From NCBI GenBank assembly GCA_942490705.1, contig CALNXY010000015.1:186001-250000 (forward strand): a stretch of 64,000 nucleotides of DNA, written 5' to 3'. The translations under genes and the position numbers were made by a program. The DNA is from JAGRCP01 sp942490705 (lineage in GTDB: Bacteria > Chloroflexota > Anaerolineae > Caldilineales > Caldilineaceae). Under the pieces are notes generated by a model. That model was not told where the DNA came from. It searched no databases and worked only from the letters and a program-made list of their open reading frames with translations. Below are positions 43,037-52,014 of the stretch, one piece after another. Within the stretch, counting starts at the first letter, position 1, and each line of letters begins with the position of its first letter.

Positions 43037-43687
43037 ATGCAAGACAATGAAGCCATCCGGGTCTTGATTGTAGATGACCATGCTCTGGTCCGGCACGGAT
43101 TACGCCATTATCTGCATGCATATGAGTGGATCGAACCTGTCGGCGAAGCCGAGAACGGACTCAGGGCCGTCCAATTCTGTGAAAGCCACGAAGTCGACGT
43201 CGTTCTGATGGACCTTGTGATGCCAGTGATGGATGGAAATGAGGCCATACGGCGTATCAAGACATTCAATCCATCAATTGCGATCATCGTGATGATCAGT
43301 TTTGACGAACAGAACAGGATTGAGGAAGCGCTTGCGGCAGGAGCAATCGGCTACTTGCTTAAGAATCGTACCGCAGAAGCACTGTCAAACGCAATCCGGT
43401 CCGCCGCGACAGGAAATGCCACCCTGTCACCGGAAGTCACCGACGTCCTCGTCGCAGCCACGCACAAGCGCTCTGAAGTCGGATTTCGCCTGACCGAACG
43501 AGAACTTGAAGTCCTTGAACTTCTTGTCGGGGGATTATCCAACGATGAGATCGCCAAGCGGCTTTTCATCAGTACTCGTACAGTCACCTTTCACCTCACC
43601 AATATCTTCACCAAGCTAGGCGCCAGAAACCGCGTAGAGGCCGCAACGATCGCGCTGGAACGCGACCTCGTACGCGCAAGTCACTGA
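43037..43687 (+). CDS. NarL/FixJ family response regulator
   Basis: From the ATG at 43037 (AAGGAACG site) it has 216 residues. The receiver domain has 'LIVDDHALVRHGL' (acidic pair), the phosphoacceptor Asp in 'VVLMDLVMPVMDG' and the Lys in 'YLLKNRTAEAL'. The LuxR-type helix-turn-helix reads 'LTERELEVLELLVGGLSNDE' and 'RTVTFHLTNIFTKLGARNR'. It is divergent from the HisKA_3 sensor kinase with its start about 75 bp away, so it is very probably the cognate partner. The common intergenic region is a likely autoregulatory site. Confidence 0.93.
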   Translation: MQDNEAIRVLIVDDHALVRHGLRHYLHAYEWIEPVGEAENGLRAVQFCESHEVDVVLMDLVMPVMDGNEAIRRIKTFNPSIAIIVMISFDEQNRIEEALAAGAIGYLLKNRTAEALSNAIRSAATGNATLSPEVTDVLVAATHKRSEVGFRLTERELEVLELLVGGLSNDEIAKRLFISTRTVTFHLTNIFTKLGARNRVEAATIALERDLVRASH

Positions 43688-43890
43688 TTTTTGCCAAAAC
43701 CCCTCCTACCTGCTCTTTCCTACAGGGTAAGCACTGGAAGATTTAGCAGGACAAAGACTAGACGTCCAGCTTCCCCGTTGGACGTTACTGTGAACCCCTT
43801 CGTCTGCTACGCTACAGCAGATTAGCATGCGTCTCACTTCCCATTAAACGATGTTCGGCCCCCCTTGACAGGGCGGCGCAGCTTGTAGGC

Positions 43891-44058
43891 ATGGCCGACC
43901 GGCGCCGAGACATCGTCACCCTTACGCTGCTTGGCCTTGCGATCGTCAGCGTCTTGCTGCTGATCATTGATCTTGATCAACCTGAAAGCGGCATTCTGAC
44001 CGTCAACCAGCAAGCAATAGAAGATCTGCTACAACGGAATTCGCGCACTGAATCTTGA
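43891..44058 (+). CDS. Small single-TM protein resembling the C-terminus of DUF4239 (bestrophin-like) proteins
   Basis: A 55-residue frame with one hydrophobic helix ('TLLGLAIVSVLLLIIDLDQP') and a polar tail 'SGILTVNQQAIEDL'. The I-D-L-D-x-P-x-x-G sequence after a helix is what the last part of DUF4239 membrane proteins looks like. Here the rest of that domain is absent. The frame upstream of the ATG stays open but is not membrane-like, and there is no good ribosome site. It is either a remnant or a small membrane protein. Confidence 0.45.
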   Translation: MADRRRDIVTLTLLGLAIVSVLLLIIDLDQPESGILTVNQQAIEDLLQRNSRTES

Positions 44059-44116
44059 AAAACAGAAGAACCAAAGCGGAGTAAGCCTCACGACAGGGCA
44101 AGGTGGAATCTACGTG

Positions 44117-44491
44117 ATGCGTATTGTCGTTGCAGATCATCATAAGCAGGCACTGCAGGCGCTATTGACGATGATCCGGGAACTCCCGGATGTTGAGTTG
44201 GTTGGCGCAACCACAAGTGGCCATGAGTTGCTGACATTGGCTGCACTAAATGCACCAGACGTGGTCTTGTTTGACAAGAATTTGCCCGACAGCAACGTCA
44301 CCGACATGATCGCCAGCCTTCATGCCCTGAAGTCCAGGCCATTTGTTATCGTCATGAGTGCCCACTCAGAAGATAGCAGAATGGCGCTCAACGCCCATGC
44401 CGATACGTTTGTCAGCAAGAGTGATGGAAGCGATTGGTTAATCGAGTGCCTTGAGAGCTACGCCAGACGACGATGGACTCAACAGGAGTGA
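44117..44491 (+). CDS. Stand-alone response regulator receiver domain
   Basis: About 124 residues, a receiver domain only: 'MRIVVADHHKQALQALLTMI', phosphoacceptor Asp in 'DVVLFDKNLPDSNV', Thr/Ser switch region 'FVIVMSAHSEDS' and Lys in 'FVSKSDGS'. The N-terminal acidic pair is reduced to one Asp (A-D-H). There is no output domain, so it probably works by protein contact or in a phosphorelay, perhaps with the sensor kinase 1.2 kb away. A GTG three bases upstream (44114) is an alternative start. Confidence 0.85.
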   Translation: MRIVVADHHKQALQALLTMIRELPDVELVGATTSGHELLTLAALNAPDVVLFDKNLPDSNVTDMIASLHALKSRPFVIVMSAHSEDSRMALNAHADTFVSKSDGSDWLIECLESYARRRWTQQE

Positions 44492-44600
44492 CGATTCCGC
44501 CTGGCAGACTGCATTCAACAACTGGGGCCTCGTCCTCTGATCGATCTGGCCAATATTAAGAAGGCTATTGAGGTTCGACGACACCGATGGAGGTGCGACC

Positions 44601-45449
44601 TTGAATCGAAGCAGATGGATTACAGCCGTCATCCTGATTGGCGTTGGCGTGATCTTGACGGCCTGTGCCAATCCCGCTCAGACGCCTGAGCCGGCAACGG
44701 CGATTGTTGAAGCGGCGGCAGGGGTGCAAGAGCTTGAGTCCGCCGTCGAATTGGCGCAAACGGCATGGGAACTAGAGTCGTTCGGTGACGCAGACGAGAT
44801 GATCCCCGTGATTCCCGATACGTATCCGTCTGTGCACTTCATGGCCGAGCGCTATTCAGGCTACAACGGATGCGATTGGTTCTTGGGCGTCTACAGAGTC
44901 GATGGCAACACGGTGCGCATGGAAATGCCGGCCGCAACCCAATATGGCTGCGGTGAGGACCAGACGGACCTGATTGATCAAGCCGCAACCTACACGGATG
45001 GTTTGGAGAATATCACCGTGTATGAACTTGCCGACGGCAAGCTGCTCCTCTATACCGCGGAGGATCAGCTCCTGCTTACCATGGCGCCGCTCGAATCCCT
45101 GCCCTTTGAGGGAACGACTTGGAATCTGAAGTTTCTAGCGTCAGAGGGGGCCTTCTGGCAACCGTTGGCGGCGGATACAGCGATCACTGCAACGTTTGAC
45201 GGTGAGCGGATGACCGGGAACGCAGGCTGCAATGAGTACGCAGCCACCTTTACCCGAGATGAGAATCAATTCTATCTGGATGAACTCACCGTGACGGAAA
45301 AATCGTGCAGTGAACCTGAAGGCGTGATGGACCAAGAAGAGGACTACCTGTCCATGCTTGCCGACGCAGGCATACTCGTTGAATCGGCGCGTACTATAGA
45401 GCTGTTTACCGCGGATGAAACGCCTTTGCTGCTATATCACGGTGAATAG
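44601..45449 (+). CDS. META-domain lipoprotein (two META-like modules)
   Basis: The start chosen is TTG 44601, six bases after a perfect GGAGGT, giving 282 residues. The upstream frame to 44568 has no site. The signal ends in the lipobox 'ILTACANP'. Two modules of the HslJ/META type follow. The second (about 165-280) has the diagnostic 'GTTWNLKFL', 'TFDGERMTGNAGCNEYAATF' and 'LTVTEKSCSEPEGVMDQE'; the first (about 50-150) is more diverged, with 'YNGCDWFLGVYRVDGNTVRM'. META domains are linked to heat shock, novobiocin tolerance and envelope stress; the molecular role is unclear. A small paralogue is at 49675-50130. Confidence 0.85.
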   Translation: MNRSRWITAVILIGVGVILTACANPAQTPEPATAIVEAAAGVQELESAVELAQTAWELESFGDADEMIPVIPDTYPSVHFMAERYSGYNGCDWFLGVYRVDGNTVRMEMPAATQYGCGEDQTDLIDQAATYTDGLENITVYELADGKLLLYTAEDQLLLTMAPLESLPFEGTTWNLKFLASEGAFWQPLAADTAITATFDGERMTGNAGCNEYAATFTRDENQFYLDELTVTEKSCSEPEGVMDQEEDYLSMLADAGILVESARTIELFTADETPLLLYHGE

Positions 45450-45576
45450 CGAGATGCAGTGTTCGTTCCCGCCAACCTCATGATGATCACATGATTGAAC
45501 CTTCGCGCGTTCTTCCAGAGCACGAACCAGCCAGAATGTGCGCAGTTCACGTGACGTCTCGATTAAGGAGGGTAAC

Positions 45577-47100
45577 ATGGTGCACAAACGTATGCTTATG
45601 ATCGGATTAGCTCTGATCGGCTTGGCGCTCATATCAGCCGCCTGTGGTGGGGAGGACAATCTACCATCGGCAGCGGAACCCTCGGCCACGGCCGTCAGTC
45701 AGGCAGAAGCGGACGTTGAATCGGTAGCGACCGAGGTGGAAGAGCATGCAGAAGAGATCGCAGAGTCCGCCGAGGAGGCAGCAGCGACTGCGGAGCAGAC
45801 AGCGGATGAAGTGGCTGCGGAAGTGTCCGAAGCCGAAACCGTTGCCGAGGAAGTCGAAGGGCAAGCCAGCGCGGAGATCGCTCCGCTGATCCAGGTGACC
45901 TCCGAAACTCTCATCGGCGATGTGATCGACAGCAATAACCCTACCCACGTCACGCTGTCGACCAGCGGTAGTCAGCTGGTGTGGCCGCAGGCCGAAGGAC
46001 GCTTCTGGAACCGCGAAGGCGAACTCTGTACCTACACCTTCGAGTCGGCGGCCACGGCCTGCGCCATCGCGCCGGATAGCTTCTACGGCTACCCCTATGC
46101 ATTTTATTGGTCGTCCAACGATAACTATATTGCCTTTACCGAAAATCCAATCCAGCAGGGCAACGAAAGCGATATCTGGATATTTGAGCCGGCCGAGCAG
46201 AAGTACGTCAACTTGACCGACGACGGCGTCGAAGGCGATTGGTTTTCGGCAGAACCGGGCAGCTTTGCACTCGACTACCTACCGATGTGGAGCCCGCAAG
46301 CGGACGAGATCTACTTCTGGCGCAGCATTCCAAACCCGAACATGCCGATTTCGCTCACGCTCAGCATCATGCGCGTTACGCCGGAGGACGGCAATGCAGA
46401 GCTCGTGCGCGAGGTTCAAGATGTGCGTGGTGGAGATTTGATCTGGTTTGACGACGAGATGTGGTACATGGATGGGGTCTCGGCGCTTTCGCCCGATGGA
46501 CGCCATGTAGCCGTCCTTGCCATGAGCGAGGACTCAGAATCCGGCATTACCGCAAGCGATGGCCTTTGGCTCATCGACCTGAGAGACGACACTGCTCCGC
46601 CACGCCAGCTCGTCACGGGGGACGATTTCCAAATGGCAATACCTGTTTGGTCATCTGCACCGCTCGTGCCGTCAGGGCTTTCGTGGCACGCCGGAGGTAA
46701 ACAGCTTGTTGTGCTGGCTCAGAACAATGATCAACAGATTCCCGTAACCGTGCTCTATGGCGTCTCTGTGGCTGACGGCACGATAACCCCGGTTGTAGAC
46801 TTTAGTGCTGTCCCTGATGCAGAGACCTATATGGGCCAAGGGGATGAAGCCGGCGTACCGCTTCGGGTCTACTCGCCGTGGACGGCATCTATGGATCCGA
46901 GTGGAGAAACCCTCTTGATGTATCAGAACCTTGGCGGCGACGCCGGACTGATGGCTTCGCCTCTCCCGCCGACCGGTGAGCTTCCCGGGTTGGACTACCA
47001 AAGCCAGTTTCAGAACACGATGCCAACCACAAGATCCAGCCGCGGAGAGGACGGCAAAGTATTGATGTACAACATCTTGTTCAATCTGGTTCCCCAGTAG
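45577..47100 (+). CDS. Beta-propeller lipoprotein with Ala/Glu-rich stalk
   Basis: From the ATG at 45577 (AAGGAGGG site) it has 507 residues. The lipobox is 'LISAACGG'. Residues about 40-100 are an Ala/Glu/Val heptad-like coiled coil ('EEHAEEIAESAEEAAATAEQ'), likely a stalk that holds the rest off the membrane. The C-terminal 390 residues have TolB/WD40-type blades: 'YWSSNDNYIAFTEN', 'DIWIFEPAEQKYVNLTDDG', 'MWSPQADEIYFW', 'ALSPDGRHVAVLA'. The function is probably binding or scaffolding. It sits between a META lipoprotein and glutamate decarboxylase. Confidence 0.75.
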   Translation: MVHKRMLMIGLALIGLALISAACGGEDNLPSAAEPSATAVSQAEADVESVATEVEEHAEEIAESAEEAAATAEQTADEVAAEVSEAETVAEEVEGQASAEIAPLIQVTSETLIGDVIDSNNPTHVTLSTSGSQLVWPQAEGRFWNREGELCTYTFESAATACAIAPDSFYGYPYAFYWSSNDNYIAFTENPIQQGNESDIWIFEPAEQKYVNLTDDGVEGDWFSAEPGSFALDYLPMWSPQADEIYFWRSIPNPNMPISLTLSIMRVTPEDGNAELVREVQDVRGGDLIWFDDEMWYMDGVSALSPDGRHVAVLAMSEDSESGITASDGLWLIDLRDDTAPPRQLVTGDDFQMAIPVWSSAPLVPSGLSWHAGGKQLVVLAQNNDQQIPVTVLYGVSVADGTITPVVDFSAVPDAETYMGQGDEAGVPLRVYSPWTASMDPSGETLLMYQNLGGDAGLMASPLPPTGELPGLDYQSQFQNTMPTTRSSRGEDGKVLMYNILFNLVPQ

Positions 47101-47243
47101 AGTACGGTCGTTGCAGCACGACATTCGCGCTGTCATGGGCCAGTAAGGCCCGCCCTGCATTTCGCTCACGGAGCTGTCAAGAAACGATTGCTCAGGCACA
47201 GAACAGTGGCCAGTCACAATTACTAGTATCAAGAAAGGTAACA

Positions 47244-48632
47244 ATGTTACACGAAAAAGACGGAATTCGGCATCAATTAGACGATGACATATTTGCCTCA
47301 GCAGATGCCTCGCTGGGCCTGCCCAAATTTAAGATGCCCGACGATGAACACGATTCACGTGTAATCTTTCGTTTGGTGGCGGACGAACTGCTGATGGATG
47401 GTAACTCCCGCCAGAATCTGGCCACGTTCTGTCAGACCTGGATGGAGCGAGAAGTTCTTGAGTTGATGGCGCTTTCGATTGATAAGAACATGGTGGATAA
47501 GGACGAGTATCCGCAGACGGCCGAATTGGAGAGCCGATGTGTCCACATGCTGGCCGACCTGTGGCATGCGCCGGATGCCAAGAACACGGCCGGCACCTCA
47601 ACCACCGGCTCCAGCGAGGCAGCCATGCTAGGCGGTATGGCGCTGTTGTGGAACTGGCGGGCAAAACAGAAGGCACAGGGCAAACCTACCGATAAGCCCA
47701 ACCTCGTCACGGGACCAGTGCAGGTCTGTTGGCATAAATTCACGCGCTACTGGGATGTAGAGCATCGCGAGATCCCAATGGATGGCAACCGCTACATCAT
47801 GAATGCCGAGGAAGTTCTCAAGCGCTGTGACGAGAATACAATCGGCGTTGTGCCGACGCTCGGCGTTACCTTCACGGGCCAGTACGAGCCGGTTCAGGCG
47901 GTCAGCAATGCATTGGACGCGCTGCAACAATCCGATGGTCTGGACATCCCGATCCATGTGGATGGCGCCAGCGGCGGTTTCTTGGCTCCGTTCATCGACC
48001 CTGAACTAGTTTGGGACTTTCGACTGCCGCGCGTGAAATCCATTAACACCTCCGGCCACAAATTCGGTCTAGCGCCGCTAGGTGTCGGCTGGGTGATCTG
48101 GCATGACAAAGAGGATTTGCCGGAAGAGCTAATCTTCTACGTGAACTATCTGGGCGGCAACATGCCTGATTTTGCACTCAATTTCTCCCGACCCGGTGGC
48201 CAGATCGTGGCCCAGTACTACAACTTCCTCCGCCTGGGCAAGGAAGGATATCGCAAAATCCACCAGTCATGCCGTGATACCGCCATGTATCTCGCAAGTG
48301 AAATCGGCGAAATGGGGCCATTCGAGATCATATACGACGGTAGCAACGGCATTCCGGCTTTGAGTTGGAAACTCAAGGAGGATGAGGACCACGGTTTCAC
48401 CCTCTTTGATTTGGCCGATCGGCTGCGGACTCGAGGCTGGCTGGTGCCGGCCTATACCATGCCGCCGAATCGAGAAGATCTAGCGATTCAACGCATTTTG
48501 GTGCGCCACGGATTCAGCCGCGACATGGCCAATTTGCTGCTCGATGACTATCGACGCGCCGTGGAGCATCTTGCTCGCCATCCTGCCGCCACGCCGCTCA
48601 CGGAAGCAGAGGCGAGTGGGTTCAAACATTAG
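47244..48632 (+). CDS. gadB: Glutamate decarboxylase (PLP-dependent)
   Basis: A 462-residue protein, the usual Gad length. The PLP lysine is in 'NTSGHKFGLAPLGVGWVIW', cofactor and substrate residues are in 'TTGSSEAAMLGGMALLWNW' and 'IHVDGASGGFLAPF', and 'FSRPGGQIVAQYYNF' is a family landmark. It converts glutamate to GABA and CO2, consuming a proton, in the cytoplasm. The protein ends 'SGFKH'; in E. coli GadB a C-terminal His of a similar tail blocks the active site at neutral pH, so the same gating may exist here. No GadC-type antiporter is adjacent. The next gene encodes a membrane protein 27 bp away. Confidence 0.93.
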   Translation: MLHEKDGIRHQLDDDIFASADASLGLPKFKMPDDEHDSRVIFRLVADELLMDGNSRQNLATFCQTWMEREVLELMALSIDKNMVDKDEYPQTAELESRCVHMLADLWHAPDAKNTAGTSTTGSSEAAMLGGMALLWNWRAKQKAQGKPTDKPNLVTGPVQVCWHKFTRYWDVEHREIPMDGNRYIMNAEEVLKRCDENTIGVVPTLGVTFTGQYEPVQAVSNALDALQQSDGLDIPIHVDGASGGFLAPFIDPELVWDFRLPRVKSINTSGHKFGLAPLGVGWVIWHDKEDLPEELIFYVNYLGGNMPDFALNFSRPGGQIVAQYYNFLRLGKEGYRKIHQSCRDTAMYLASEIGEMGPFEIIYDGSNGIPALSWKLKEDEDHGFTLFDLADRLRTRGWLVPAYTMPPNREDLAIQRILVRHGFSRDMANLLLDDYRRAVEHLARHPAATPLTEAEASGFKH

Positions 48633-48659
48633 TATAGCCCTGAATTTGGTCATGCTCTC

Positions 48660-49547
48660 ATGACTTCAACCGCAAAAGGGGGACACTTGTGGTTCCCAAG
48701 TGAGTGGACGTACGTCTCATCGGATGGATTCGGTCCATTCACCACGCGCATCGAACATAGACGGGAAGATGGTTCAATCCATCTCTGGTCCTCCCGTCGG
48801 CATCGCAGGGGATATGGGCCTGAAATTGTACCGACAGACGAGACGTCTCCCGTAAGAAAGCGCCCTTCTCTCGTTGTTTGGTCGCCGCATCAGTTGGCCT
48901 GGTGGATTGCCGTTCTCTTTATGATCGGCTCCGCTCATTTTGTTGTGGGCAGTTTGCTTTTCCTGGCTGGATTCAGCAATGCTGCCCTCAACAATATGGT
49001 CTTCTTTATCGGGTCCATATTTTTTACGTCTGCCGGCTACTCGCAGTATTACCAGTCGATTAACTCCCAGACTGCGATTACTGCAAGCCCGCAGGATCAC
49101 AAGCGCCGGTGGTTTGCCTGGCAACCAGGGCGGATAGATTTTTGGATCACATTTAGCCAACTGCTAGGCACCCTTATGTTTAATGTTAATACCATTGATG
49201 CATACCTGGGCCTGGGTTGGCTGGGTTGGCTGGGACAAGATCTGACAATTTGGGTCCCCGACATAATTGGCTCAAGCCTATTCCAGATCTCTGGTACGCT
49301 TGCCGTGTTCGAGATTTGTCATCACTGGTGGTGTTGGCGCTATCGCAGCCTTGAATGGTGGAGTACGATCATTAATTTCGTTGGCTGTGTTGCTTTTCTG
49401 ATTTCGGCCGTTTTTGCATTTGTTCGCCCTCACCCTCTTATTGAAAACTTGGCGACCTATGCCACGATTTTCACGCTGATTGGGGCCGTCTGTTTCTTTG
49501 TGGGGGCCTATCTTCTGTGGCCGGAAATGTCGCTTGAGGATGGATAG
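48660..49547 (+). CDS. Membrane protein co-transcribed with glutamate decarboxylase (YrhK-like repeats?)
   Basis: A 295-residue protein. An 80-residue soluble N-terminus ('EWTYVSSDGFGPFTTRIEHR') precedes about seven helices, including two paired blocks ('QLAWWIAVLFMIGSAHFVVG' with 'MVFFIGSIFFTSAGYSQYY', and later 'SLEWWSTIINFVGCVAFLIS' with 'FTLIGAVCFFVGAYLLWPE'). Each pair looks like a two-helix YrhK-type unit with a middle insertion; that family link is tentative. It is 27 bp after gadB, so it is probably in the same transcript and possibly involved in acid response or GABA/glutamate movement, which is inference from position only. Confidence 0.6.
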   Translation: MTSTAKGGHLWFPSEWTYVSSDGFGPFTTRIEHRREDGSIHLWSSRRHRRGYGPEIVPTDETSPVRKRPSLVVWSPHQLAWWIAVLFMIGSAHFVVGSLLFLAGFSNAALNNMVFFIGSIFFTSAGYSQYYQSINSQTAITASPQDHKRRWFAWQPGRIDFWITFSQLLGTLMFNVNTIDAYLGLGWLGWLGQDLTIWVPDIIGSSLFQISGTLAVFEICHHWWCWRYRSLEWWSTIINFVGCVAFLISAVFAFVRPHPLIENLATYATIFTLIGAVCFFVGAYLLWPEMSLEDG

Positions 49548-49674
49548 ATTGATCCGTGGGAATAGATCCGAGCCGGTGATCCCGCTATCCACAACACTTT
49601 GACAAAGTTTACATAATTCAGCATCACAATCTAGAAACGGGCAAATGACACAACCCGGAAAAAGGGGACCTGTG

Positions 49675-50130
49675 ATGAACGCTAAAGCAACAGTAATCCT
49701 CATCGCTTTGGGGATAATGCTAACGATGGCGGCATGCCAACTGGAGTATACGTCGGACACGTCGCAGACGCCTGATTTGGTGCAGGGCGTTGAATGGCAG
49801 TGGACAAGTCTGACTAACCAGCCGGCCAGAGAAACAGCCGAGGTGCCCAATCCCGAAGACTACACTATCATCTTCAATCAAGATGGCACGTTCACCGGCA
49901 TGGCCGATTGCAACGCCATTGCCGGCACCTATGTGCAGGAGAATGGCTTTGACATCATCGTCGGCCCATCCTCGCTGGCGTCCTGTGGCGAAGTATCGCT
50001 GGAGACCCAATATGTCGATTTGCTGAACAGCATCGTCGCCGGCGGTCCCGATGGCGCCGGCGGTTTGGCGCTCGAAACGGCCGCCGGCGAGCAGCGCATG
50101 ACCTTCCGCAACGGCGACTCGGCCGAGTAA
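49675..50130 (+). CDS. Small META-domain lipoprotein
   Basis: From the ATG at 49675 (AGGGGACC site) it has 151 residues. The lipobox is 'MAACQLEY'. The single META-like domain has 'GVEWQWTSL', 'YTIIFNQDGTFTGMADCNAI' and 'LASCGEVSLETQYVDLL', matching HslJ-type landmarks (W near the start, a conserved D/G-C-N, the S-C motif). It is a shorter paralogue of the two-module protein at 44601-45449. A lipid-anchored envelope protein, perhaps stress-related. Confidence 0.8.
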   Translation: MNAKATVILIALGIMLTMAACQLEYTSDTSQTPDLVQGVEWQWTSLTNQPARETAEVPNPEDYTIIFNQDGTFTGMADCNAIAGTYVQENGFDIIVGPSSLASCGEVSLETQYVDLLNSIVAGGPDGAGGLALETAAGEQRMTFRNGDSAE

Positions 50131-50510
50131 CGGTCTCAACGGCACATCAGACAGTCGCGGCCGGCGCCGCCGGATGATGCCTGTCTGAGATCATGATCCG
50201 ATGAAAGTCTCTGACCTGGGCTGTACCGGTCTTGATGCGGACCGGGTTCAGATCCCAGGTCAGAGATCTGGGATCGGCGTGATTCGTCCTGCTTCGATCT
50301 CTGCTTGTTTGCTGCGGCGTCAATCCTCTGCTCGGTCACCTCTGAACTCTACGACTTGGTTCGCCCCCCTCTTGACGGTACAATCCAAAGCAACTAAACG
50401 CCTTCACCCTGATCCGTTTGTCACCAACTGTCGGATCACTGAATGGCCGCCATATGATTCAAGCCAGTGGGTGCCGGAAGTGCCCATTCGACCTCCAGAA
50501 AGGCTGCGCT
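50131..50510. other. Intergenic region with hairpin
   Basis: 380 bp between the META lipoprotein and the FGGY kinase, holding one hairpin (50209-50265). No gene was seen. An upstream in-frame extension of the kinase (from 50418) lies here but is unlike kinase sequence. Confidence 0.5.
50209..50265. repeat. Perfect 12-bp inverted repeat
   Basis: CTCTGACCTGGG (50209-50220) pairs with CCCAGGTCAGAG (50254-50265). The loop contains a second small stem (GGTC...GACC). It has no T-tract. Confidence 0.65.
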
Positions 50511-51992
50511 GTGTCTACTCGAATTCCATTTGTCCTTGCCATCGATATCGGCACCTCCTCAGCACGAGCCTTGCTCTTTGACGGCTCCGGCAGGCGCGTG
50601 GAGGCGGTCAGCGCGCAGGAACGCTACTCGCTGCCGGCCACAGATGACGGCGCGGCCGAGGCTGACCCGGACAAGCTGCTGCGCGCAGTTTTCGCCTGTA
50701 TCGATCAAGCACTGGCACAGCTGGCGGAGCAGCACGGCGCCATGCCCATCGCCGCAGTTGCCGTGAGCACCTTCGTCGGCAACCTCATGGGCGTCGACGC
50801 CAACGGCCAGCCGGTGACGCCCCTGCTCACCTATGCCGACACGCGTGCCGCGTCCGAGGTTGCGGTACTGCGCCGCATAACAGATGAAGCCGACGTGCAT
50901 CAGCGCACGGGCTGTCGCCTGCACACCAGCTACTGGCCGGCGCAGCTCAGGTGGATCGCGACGGCGCGGCCCGACTGGCTGGCGCGGACCGTGCAATGGA
51001 TCACGCTGGGCGACTACCTGCAACGCAAGCTGCTCGGCGCGCCGGGGATCAGCCATTCCGTCGCCTCGTGGTCGGGCTTGCTCAACCGCCACACCCTCCA
51101 GTGGGACGAAGCGTTGCTCGACATCCTGCCCATCGATCGGCAGGCACTGGCGCCCTTGATCGATCTGGACGCCATTCAAGCGACGCTGGTCGCGCCATGG
51201 GCCAAGCGCTGGCCGGCGTTGGCCGAAACTCGATGGTTTGCGGCAGTAGGTGACGGCGCGGCAGCCAATCTCGGCAGCGGCTGCGCGTCGCCGGCACGCG
51301 TGGCGCTCACCGTGGGCACGACCAGCGCCATGCGCGTTGTCTCCGCCGAGCGGGTTAGCCATGTACCAGACGGCCTCTGGTGCTACCGGGCCGACCGACC
51401 TCGTGCGCTCGTCGGCGGCGCGCTGACTGAGGGCGGCAACCTCTTCGCCTGGGCGCGGCGCACGCTAAGCCTGCCGCGCAAGCTAGACCTCATCGAACGC
51501 AAGGTGGCAGCGCTGGAACCAGACGGACACGGGTTGACCTTCCTGCCGCTGCTGGGCGGAGAGCGGGCGCCCGGCTGGCGCGGCGAACTACGCGGCACGC
51601 TCGATGGTATTACCCTGGCAACCCGACCCGAAGAAATTCTGCGCGCGGGATTGGAAGGCGTCGCCCTGCGCATCGCGCTGGTCTACGCCCGTCTCCAGCC
51701 CCTGCTGGACGAGGACGCGGCCGTCATCGCCTCCGGCGGCGCCCTGCTTCACTCACCCGCCTGGCTGCAGATTATGGCCGACGTATTGGGCTGTCCGGTT
51801 CAACCCTCGCCCGTAGATGAGGCATCGGCCCGGGGCGTCGTGGTGCTGGCTCTGGCTGCGCTGGGCAGTGAAGCCGCGCCTCTGTCCTTTACGGCCCCCC
51901 CGTACCTCCCCGATGAGACGGCGCATGCACGCTATCAGGAAGCAGCCACACGACAGGTAGCGCTCTATACGTGGGTGGCGGAACGGAGCTAA
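50511..51992 (+). CDS. FGGY family carbohydrate kinase
   Basis: Using GTG 50511 (AAAGG site) it has 493 residues; an ATG at 50454 is a weaker alternative. The N-terminal actin-like domain opens 'FVLAIDIGTSSARALLFDGS'. The catalytic region has 'LLTYADTRAASEV' (D-x-R type), and the second domain opens 'VGDGAAANLGSGCASPARVA' with 'TVGTTSAMRVV'. The FGGY-2 signature region is around 'LEGVALRIALVYARLQPLLD' and 'VIASGGALLHSPAWLQIMAD'. It resembles gluconate or xylulose-type kinases and phosphorylates a sugar or sugar acid with ATP. It may supply or use intermediates from the downstream catabolic genes. It is convergent with RidA across 22 bp. Confidence 0.87.
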   Translation: MSTRIPFVLAIDIGTSSARALLFDGSGRRVEAVSAQERYSLPATDDGAAEADPDKLLRAVFACIDQALAQLAEQHGAMPIAAVAVSTFVGNLMGVDANGQPVTPLLTYADTRAASEVAVLRRITDEADVHQRTGCRLHTSYWPAQLRWIATARPDWLARTVQWITLGDYLQRKLLGAPGISHSVASWSGLLNRHTLQWDEALLDILPIDRQALAPLIDLDAIQATLVAPWAKRWPALAETRWFAAVGDGAAANLGSGCASPARVALTVGTTSAMRVVSAERVSHVPDGLWCYRADRPRALVGGALTEGGNLFAWARRTLSLPRKLDLIERKVAALEPDGHGLTFLPLLGGERAPGWRGELRGTLDGITLATRPEEILRAGLEGVALRIALVYARLQPLLDEDAAVIASGGALLHSPAWLQIMADVLGCPVQPSPVDEASARGVVVLALAALGSEAAPLSFTAPPYLPDETAHARYQEAATRQVALYTWVAERS

Positions 51993-52014
51993 TCTGCGCC
52001 TCTGGCGGCCCGCG

